This document shows positions 30,932 to 31,067 of a stretch of DNA of 31,067 bases, piece by piece. The translations under genes were made by a program, and so were the position numbers. The stretch covers positions 1 through 31,067 of the forward strand of contig VSPO01000029.1 of NCBI GenBank assembly GCA_009775375.1, given 5' to 3'. Each line of letters opens with the position of its first letter. Position 1 is the first letter of the stretch. The notes beneath the pieces are model-generated. The model worked only from the letters and a program-made list of their open reading frames with translations. It had not been told where the DNA came from and did no database searches. The DNA is from Muribaculaceae bacterium (GTDB lineage: Bacteria; Bacteroidota; Bacteroidia; Bacteroidales; Muribaculaceae).

Positions 30932-30961
30932 TAAAGATAGCCCATATTCCGGACTATGGGC
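30932..30961 (-). promoter_or_regulatory. Promoter and palindromic operator of the HTH pair
   Basis: On the minus strand TATCTTTA (30932-30939) is one base from TAnnTTTG. Directly upstream is the palindrome GCCCATA/TATGGGC (30940-30946 and 30955-30961). Its position between -33 and -7 fits an operator for an autoregulator. Confidence 0.4.
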
Positions 30962-31038
30962 AGCCTGTATCAATGTCTATAATGGCGGGAATTTTGGCTC
31001 AAGCCGAAAACCCGGTGCATGAATTTTGAGAAAAGTGT

Positions 31039-31067
31039 TAAATTTGTGGCATGAAAACCGCAGATGC
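31039..31067 (+). other. Possible start of a plus-strand gene at the right edge
   Basis: TAAATTTG at 31039-31046 matches the -7 box and an ATG at 31051 opens MKTAD before the window ends. The predicted transcript would have almost no leader. Too little is visible to decide whether it is a gene. Confidence 0.2.

Larger units (their letters stand above)
26030..31067. mobile_element. Accessory island, probably part of an integrated element
   Basis: From about 26030 the sequence is AT-rich and holds a palindrome-repeat-controlled ATPase, an HNH nuclease, an abortive-infection-like protein and a pair of excisionase-type HTH genes. Repeated GTGGTGAC boxes lie at its left edge. No integrase, mobilisation gene or matching end is in the window, so borders and element type are not proven. 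Confidence 0.4.

Overview
The window looks like a chromosomal segment of a Bacteroidales bacterium. Candidate promoters carry the Bacteroidetes -7 box TAnnTTTG (for example at 4893-4900, 22700-22707 and 27020-27027), Shine-Dalgarno sites are mostly weak or absent, and the gene families (Bacteroidales-type WYL regulator, paired small HTH proteins, DUF234 ATPase) fit. The GC-rich purine genes with AT-rich flanks would suit Muribaculaceae or a relative, but that placement is inference. No rRNA, tRNA or CRISPR array was found.

Left flank (1-4930): a transposase cut by the window edge, a short gene remnant, then a minus-strand series: WYL-domain regulator, CbbX-type AAA+ ATPase, an unrecognised 333-residue protein and a secreted protein. 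A WYL regulator next to an AAA+ protein and unknown genes is a common arrangement in stress or defence loci, but no function can be assigned here.

Core (5200-20980): a plus-strand purine supercluster in the order purE, purL, purM, purN, purH, purD, folD, purB, purA, guaB, guaA. It encodes most of the route from PRPP-derived intermediates to IMP and both branches to AMP and GMP, plus FolD to supply 10-formyl-tetrahydrofolate for PurN and PurH. purF, purC and purK are not in the window. The cluster begins after a leader of about 280 nt with nested hairpins and a terminator-like hairpin just before purE, and ends at a 19-bp terminator hairpin.

Middle (21000-26030): a broken YhcG/DUF1016 nuclease gene, a secreted glycerophosphodiesterase, an outer-membrane barrel-like protein, and a tightly overlapping five-gene minus-strand operon (YciI-like, iron-sulfur flavoprotein-like, tautomerase, small membrane protein, Vat/CatB acetyltransferase). 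The operon has a structured leader with nested helices and a possible pseudoknot covering the ribosome-binding site of its first gene.

Right flank (26030-31067): an AT-rich accessory island. It contains a possible small RNA gene, three copies of a 50-bp imperfect palindrome in front of a DUF234-type AAA ATPase, an HNH nuclease gene overlapping a putAbiC-type membrane protein gene at an A8 slippery run, and two overlapping HTH genes typical of Bacteroides mobile elements. The HNH-putAbiC pair is the best candidate for an undescribed anti-phage module; the two structured leaders are the best RNA candidates.
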